Shown piece after piece: positions 43,071 to 46,916 of a DNA stretch of 46,916 nt (positions are counted from its first letter, which is position 1; every line of letters begins with the position of its first letter). Below the pieces are notes generated by a model. That model ran no database searches. It was not told the origin of the DNA and was given only the letters and a program-made list of their open reading frames with translations. The DNA comes from Thermoanaerobaculales bacterium (lineage in GTDB: Bacteria > Acidobacteriota > Thermoanaerobaculia > Thermoanaerobaculales > Sulfomarinibacteraceae), in assembly GCA_029287235.1 (NCBI GenBank), contig JARFRM010000213.1, positions 1 through 46,916 of the forward strand, read 5' to 3'. Position numbers and translations under genes: made by a program.

Positions 43071-44335
43071 TCGAGACAGAGCGGCTTCCCCCCATCCGTC
43101 ATTTCAACACGAACTCATACGGGGGAGCGGCAACCGCGGCGCGGAAGATCCACGACTCCCTGGTGGCTTCCGGGATCGACAGCCGCTTCTACTTCGTGGA
43201 TGGAGACTCAGATGGGCCGAACTACGAGAAACTGCGCCTGGATCCGCGGTTCGGAGTCTGGGGCCGGCTCTTTCGCTCCGCTCTCCATCGGTTCAGACAG
43301 AGAGTCGGTTCCGCTGGATCGGCGATCTATGAGCCCTTCGGGTGGCCGACGATTCCCGGCCGCGCCCTCGATCTGAGCGTCGTCGAACCCGCTTCGATCC
43401 TCCATCTGCACTGGGTCGTCGGGCTCCTCGACTATCGGTCGTTTTTTCGTGGAGTGCCGGTCGGCACGCCGATTGTCTGGACTCTCCACGACATGAACCC
43501 CCTGACCGGAGGCTGCCACTATGCGTGGAGCTGTACCGGATTTGTCGATCAATGCCGCCATTGTCCTCAACTGGCCGGGCTCGCCGGCATCGCCATGGCA
43601 ATCAAGAGCCAGGACCTCAAGAAACAGGCGCTTTCACACCGAAATCTGCACATCGTCGCCAACAGTCGGTGGCTCGAGGAAGAGGCCAGAAAAAGCCGGA
43701 TCTTCGACTCGGCTCGGTCCTTCAGGACGATTCACCTTGGTGTCGATCCCGAGGCATTTCGACCTCGCGACCCACTCGCGGCAAGGCGACGGTTGGGTCT
43801 CGACGAGTCGAGGACGATCGTCGCCTTCGGCTCCGCTCGTCTCGACACCCCTCGAAAAGGATTCCGCGAACTTTGTGAGTCGCTCTCCCGCCTGGAAGCG
43901 AAGAACACGATCGAAGTTCTGACCTTTGGTGAACGGGGGTCCGCCGATGGGCCGGCGGGGATCACGTGGCGACACATCGGTCCCATCCACTCCACCGAGA
44001 AACTGGCGACCCTCTACAACGCGGCCGATATTTTCGTGATGCCCTCTCGCCAAGAGGCCTTTGGTCAGACCGCGCTCGAGGCATTGGCGTGCGCAACACC
44101 GGTCGTCGCGTTCGACGTGGGCGGAGTTCCCGATATGGTCCGTCCCAATCAGACCGGGCTGCTCGCCAGGGTCGGCGATGTCGAAGATCTGTCCGGACAG
44201 ATCTACACCCTTGTTGATGACCCCCGCGAGCGAGCTCGGTTGGGCAAAAACGGACGAAATCTGGTGGAAAGAGAGTTCTCCCTCGAACACCAAAGAGATG
44301 GGTATCTGGATCTTTACCAGAATCTTTCTTGCTAG
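43067..44335 (+). CDS. Glycosyltransferase family 4 with cysteine cluster
   Basis: A 422-residue GT-B enzyme. It opens IRHFNTNSYGGAATAARKIH. In the acceptor domain, VWTLHDMNPLTGGCHYAW begins a cluster of four cysteines (GGCHYAWSC, QCRHCP), seen in the WcaL-like group. The donor domain has SRQEAFGQTALEALACATPV. It is the last gene of the GT2, methyltransferase, GT4 run and starts with an ATGA overlap. A related but diverged gene lies at 44819-46069 on the other strand, convergent with this one. Confidence 0.92.
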   Translation: MIETERLPPIRHFNTNSYGGAATAARKIHDSLVASGIDSRFYFVDGDSDGPNYEKLRLDPRFGVWGRLFRSALHRFRQRVGSAGSAIYEPFGWPTIPGRALDLSVVEPASILHLHWVVGLLDYRSFFRGVPVGTPIVWTLHDMNPLTGGCHYAWSCTGFVDQCRHCPQLAGLAGIAMAIKSQDLKKQALSHRNLHIVANSRWLEEEARKSRIFDSARSFRTIHLGVDPEAFRPRDPLAARRRLGLDESRTIVAFGSARLDTPRKGFRELCESLSRLEAKNTIEVLTFGERGSADGPAGITWRHIGPIHSTEKLATLYNAADIFVMPSRQEAFGQTALEALACATPVVAFDVGGVPDMVRPNQTGLLARVGDVEDLSGQIYTLVDDPRERARLGKNGRNLVEREFSLEHQRDGYLDLYQNLSC

Positions 44336-44818
44336 GAGGCTGCACCGCATAGATTCGTTGCTCCGCAACGGAATCTCTGCGGCTCCCCCCTATTGGATTT
44401 GCTGCGCAAATCCTGAAAGCCGATCGAGGGTTGTGTCAGGAATAGTATCGAGTCTGGGACGCAGTCCCTGTCCCGATTAGAATGGAGTATGACTTCGAAG
44501 AAGTACCGCCCATGGAATCCGGATCAGGCGTACTTGTTTCCACCGTCCATGAGGGATTGGCTGAAGGAGGACCATCTGGTGTATCGGCTCCTCGACGTGG
44601 TCGGGTCCCTCTACAACCCCGGATGAGAACAGCAGAGTTCCCGATGCGAAAGCGAGCGATCTTCGTGCAAGGCCCAGGGAAATAAGGATTTGCGCGGAGG
44701 CGTACTCAGTTCCGCCACACAAGGAAATCCACAATCTGACGCCGAGGTTGCCAAGAGCGCCGTTTTCGGACGGGACCTTATCAGCGATGATCGGTGTGAA
44801 CCCTAATCGCCTTCCTCA
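44336..44818. other. Intergenic junction with hairpins and IS remnant
   Basis: About 480 bp between two convergent GT4 genes. Three short stems lie at 44352-44375 (GATTCGTTGC with GCAACGGAATC), 44395-44413 (GGATTTGC with GCAAATCC) and 44456-44468 (GGGAC with GTCCC). One could end transcription of the upstream gene. The IS1182-type transposase stub is at 44489-44626. From 44627 to 44818 no gene or clear structure is seen, although the frames are patchily open. Confidence 0.6.
44489..44626 (+). pseudogene. Truncated IS1182-type transposase N-terminus
   Basis: A 45-codon remnant. Its sequence MTSKKYRPWNPDQAYLFPPS followed by DWLKEDHLVYRLLDVVGSL matches the well-conserved N-terminus of IS1182-family transposases (KYRPYDPDQ..LLPPSL.DWLPEDHLA). 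The frame ends in TGA at 44624 after residue 45, where an intact transposase would go on for about 400 more residues. No downstream frame resumes the family, so most of the element has been deleted. It indicates past transposition into the glycan locus. Confidence 0.8.
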
Positions 44819-46069
44819 CTAAAGCCCCTCACCGCGATTCATGAGCCGCCGGAATAGGTCGGTATAGCGTTCAGCCTGTACGCGATCGTCGTAGTGCTGC
44901 TCGGCGTACGAACGGCAAGATAGCCGTAGGCGGCTCCACTCTTCGCGGCCAGCTAGCGCCCCGGTGATGGCGTCGGCCAAGGCCTCGCCGTTGCTGGCCC
45001 CGGCAAGCCACCCTGTGACACCGGGAACGACCATATCCGGCACCCCTCCGATGGGCAGGCCCACGACCGGCGTCCCGCAAGCGATCGCCTCGATAACGAC
45101 ATTGGGTAGGTTGTCGACCTGTGCCGGGTGAACAAACAGGTCCGCTGCCGAATACGCCAAGACCTTCAACCGCTCATCTTCGACGAATCCAAGAGAGTGG
45201 TTCTCCTGATGGTCCATCTCGATTCGACCGGCTCCAAGCGTGAGCAGGCATACCGACCCCGGTGGCAAATGATGGAGCGCATCCTCCAGCACCTGGGCCC
45301 CTTTTCGCCGTTCCCTCCAGTCAGCAGCACAAATCAAGAGCAGTGGCCGCGTGGTCTCGATACCGAGAGCGGTCCGCGCCGCATTTTGGTCAATCGGCCT
45401 AAAGTTCTCGAGAGGAAGGCCATAGGGTATGTACTTCACCCGATTCGATCGCCATAACCCACTCTCCGCCTCGCCCTGAAGCCATCGAGACGGACTCACA
45501 GCAACGAGGTTTCCCATCGAGCCCATCACATCCGCTCGATACCTCCAAGCGGATGAGATCATCGCAGGCGGCAATGTCGGATGTTCATTCGGCGTCGGAC
45601 ATGAATGATCACATCCCGATCGGAAGAGGTCGCAATCCCAACTGTACGCGCATCGTCCGGTGAAACTCCACATATCGTGCATGGTCCAGACCACTGGAGC
45701 GGTTTCGGAACACTCTACAACCAAACCCAGTCCCCAACCGGCAGGGATTGCACCGTGGAGGTTGTGGATATTGATCAAATCCGGCTCAAGCCGATCGAGA
45801 ATCGCTCTCAACCGACGCCGTAGGAGTATCCGCCTGACAGCCGGTCTCGTTCGATTCGGCAACAACCGTACAGCTCGACCTGAGTTTCTCCCAAGATCAA
45901 GTCGGATTGTCTCCCAGGGCTGCGGTCTCGTCGACTCGAAATAGACGATTCTGGTGACCCGGTGTCCAGCACAAGTCAGGCCAGTGGCCAGTCGACTGGC
46001 GGCCACCGCGGCTCCACCTTGATCTTCGAGATCCGAAAGCATCACCACATTCAGAGCAGCGCCCGTCAT
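44819..46069 (-). CDS. Glycosyltransferase family 4 with cysteine cluster
   Basis: A 416-residue GT-B enzyme. It begins NVVMLSDLEDQGGAAVAASR, carries VWTMHDMWSFTGRCAYSW with Cys residues following (CAYSWDC, SGCDHSCP), and has a donor domain ending NLPNVVIEAIACGTPVVGLP. It resembles the GT4 at 43067-44335 on the opposite strand, but is diverged. ATG 46069 is chosen; a TTG codon lies one codon upstream. By eye it is less GC-rich than the genes to its left. It lies 28 bp downstream of the ABC ATPase gene. Confidence 0.9.
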   Translation of the reverse strand: MTGAALNVVMLSDLEDQGGAAVAASRLATGLTCAGHRVTRIVYFESTRPQPWETIRLDLGRNSGRAVRLLPNRTRPAVRRILLRRRLRAILDRLEPDLINIHNLHGAIPAGWGLGLVVECSETAPVVWTMHDMWSFTGRCAYSWDCDLFRSGCDHSCPTPNEHPTLPPAMISSAWRYRADVMGSMGNLVAVSPSRWLQGEAESGLWRSNRVKYIPYGLPLENFRPIDQNAARTALGIETTRPLLLICAADWRERRKGAQVLEDALHHLPPGSVCLLTLGAGRIEMDHQENHSLGFVEDERLKVLAYSAADLFVHPAQVDNLPNVVIEAIACGTPVVGLPIGGVPDMVVPGVTGWLAGASNGEALADAITGALAGREEWSRLRLSCRSYAEQHYDDRVQAERYTDLFRRLMNRGEGL

Positions 46070-46097
46070 CAACGATTCTCCGAATCCGGCCGATCAA

Positions 46098-46916
46098 TCA
46101 CAACCATGATCCGTTGACCAGGAACGGTACGGCGCCTCCGAACCCCATGTTCCCTGTGCCGTAGTAGTCGCCGCTCGCGACCTCGAGTATTCCGATCCCA
46201 TCCCTTGGCCAATCGGATTCTTCGCCTCCAACGAGTATTCGGCCACCAACCCGATATCTTCCTGGCGTCAAGGGCAGCCGAGCAAGCCTACAGCGAAAAG
46301 CGCTCTTTCTCTCGTTGACCGAGTAGGTCTTGCCGGTATAGGAACTGTATTGGACGGTCAAGGGCTGGCCGTTTGTCGCGTGAAGCGAGAAACTGACATC
46401 AACATTCTTGAGCTCTCCGCCACTTCGATTTTCGAAACCCATGACCAGAACGATGTCGTGGCCCGACCGCGCAACCGACACTGGGCGGCCGTGTTCATTT
46501 TCCAGACCAAACGATGTGAACAGGAGATCACCTGTGCCAGACCTTTTTGCATCGGCCCGTACACCTGTCCGTAGGCGATCGTGCTGGGATTTGAGGTACC
46601 CCGCAATCACCTGTTCCACAACTCCGTCCATCGAGACAACTCCATGGTCAACCAGGATTCCTCGGGTGCAGAGGTTTTCCACCGCGGCCATATTGTGACT
46701 CACAAACAGCACCGTGCGGCCGCCGCGAGCCACATCGCTCATTTTCCCGAGACACCGCCGCTGAAACGAGAGGTCGCCCACGGCCAGCACTTCATCAACC
46801 AGCAGTATCTCAGGATCGAGGTGTGCTGCGACTGAAAAAGCGAGTCGTACATACATCCCTGATGAGTATCGTTTTACTGGTGTATCCAGAAATCGCCCGA
46901 TCTCTGCAAACTCGAC
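46098..46916 (-). CDS. Wzt-type ABC transporter ATPase, truncated by window edge
   Basis: The frame is open to the last base, so the start lies outside the window. The visible part begins [20 protein letters not shown], then the ABC signature [16 protein letters not shown], Walker [14 protein letters not shown] and the H-loop SHN. From about residue 125 a C-terminal beta domain (about 130 residues) resembles the Wzt O-antigen-binding domain. It would export a polysaccharide with an unseen Wzm permease. The Walker A motif is off the window. This fits ABC-dependent export of the glycan made by the genes to the left. Confidence 0.9.
   Translation of the reverse strand, partial: VEFAEIGRFLDTPVKRYSSGMYVRLAFSVAAHLDPEILLVDEVLAVGDLSFQRRCLGKMSDVARGGRTVLFVSHNMAAVENLCTRGILVDHGVVSMDGVVEQVIAGYLKSQHDRLRTGVRADAKRSGTGDLLFTSFGLENEHGRPVSVARSGHDIVLVMGFENRSGGELKNVDVSFSLHATNGQPLTVQYSSYTGKTYSVNERKSAFRCRLARLPLTPGRYRVGGRILVGGEESDWPRDGIGILEVASGDYYGTGNMGFGGAVPFLVNGSWL

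Noticed and set aside
44477-44734. 85-codon minus-strand frame across the IS remnant
   Set aside because: No recognisable domain, and it is antisense to the transposase stub.

Overview
The window is GC-rich, densely coded chromosomal DNA. The gene content suggests an Acidobacteriota bacterium, perhaps of the Thermoanaerobaculia type. The clues are a secreted VWFA-related protein of the kind expanded in Acidobacteria, an MXAN_5187-like coiled-coil protein, futalosine-pathway menaquinone synthesis, SelA, a TldD/TldE-like pair, and 7-bp-period intergenic repeats. This assignment is inference; no rRNA or tRNA gene is visible.

Region 1 (1-7,860). A truncated YeiH-type membrane exporter abuts, tail to tail, a secreted M20 amidohydrolase. 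Next is a GntR/FCD regulator with a class-V aminotransferase (cysteine desulfurase family) one base behind it; two GTATAC operators sit inside the regulator's own promoter. Then come rho and mqnE on the plus strand, and a CBS-domain protein with CvpA on the minus strand, CvpA overlapping the 3' end of mqnE.

Region 2 (7,861-12,660). This is a lipid-precursor operon on the minus strand in the order yceD-rpmF-plsX-fabH-fabD-fabG. A recognisable extended -10 promoter precedes yceD. Long imperfect palindromes fill both gaps between the three fab genes.

Region 3 (12,769-20,471). An ECF sigma factor, a zinc-finger anti-sigma factor and a membrane protein with a polymer-forming-like N-terminus form one minus-strand unit, divergent from the secreted VWFA protein. 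A bidirectional hairpin terminator separates this from a biotin-dependent acyl-CoA carboxylase operon (pccB-like, biotin carboxylase, biotin carrier). The operon contains eight perfect TTAGCTG repeats.

Region 4 (20,617-27,436). A TldD/TldE-like pair, a diverged YchF-like GTPase, a TPR lipoprotein-like/exported protein with its overlapping coiled-coil partner, and selA.

Region 5 (27,397-46,916, running off the right edge). A prepilin peptidase leads into a surface-polysaccharide locus. It holds a WecA/TagO-like initiating transferase, GT2 and GT4 glycosyltransferases, a UDP-galactopyranose-mutase-like flavoprotein, a TMTC-like membrane protein, asparagine synthase, a radical SAM protein with a cysteine-rich N-terminus, GDP-L-fucose synthase, a methyltransferase and a Wzt-type ABC ATPase. 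An IS1182-type transposase stub lies between two convergent, related GT4 genes near the right end, where the DNA looks less GC-rich.

A recurring feature is start codons placed 6-7 bases after a TANNNT -10 box with no Shine-Dalgarno, seen at the GntR gene, tldD, selA and a 15-codon upstream ORF. This suggests leaderless transcripts. No wholly new multi-gene system is demonstrable. The best leads are the leaderless upstream ORF coupled to a glycosyltransferase, the operator-in-promoter design of the GntR gene, the fab palindromes, the heptamer arrays and the radical SAM protein.
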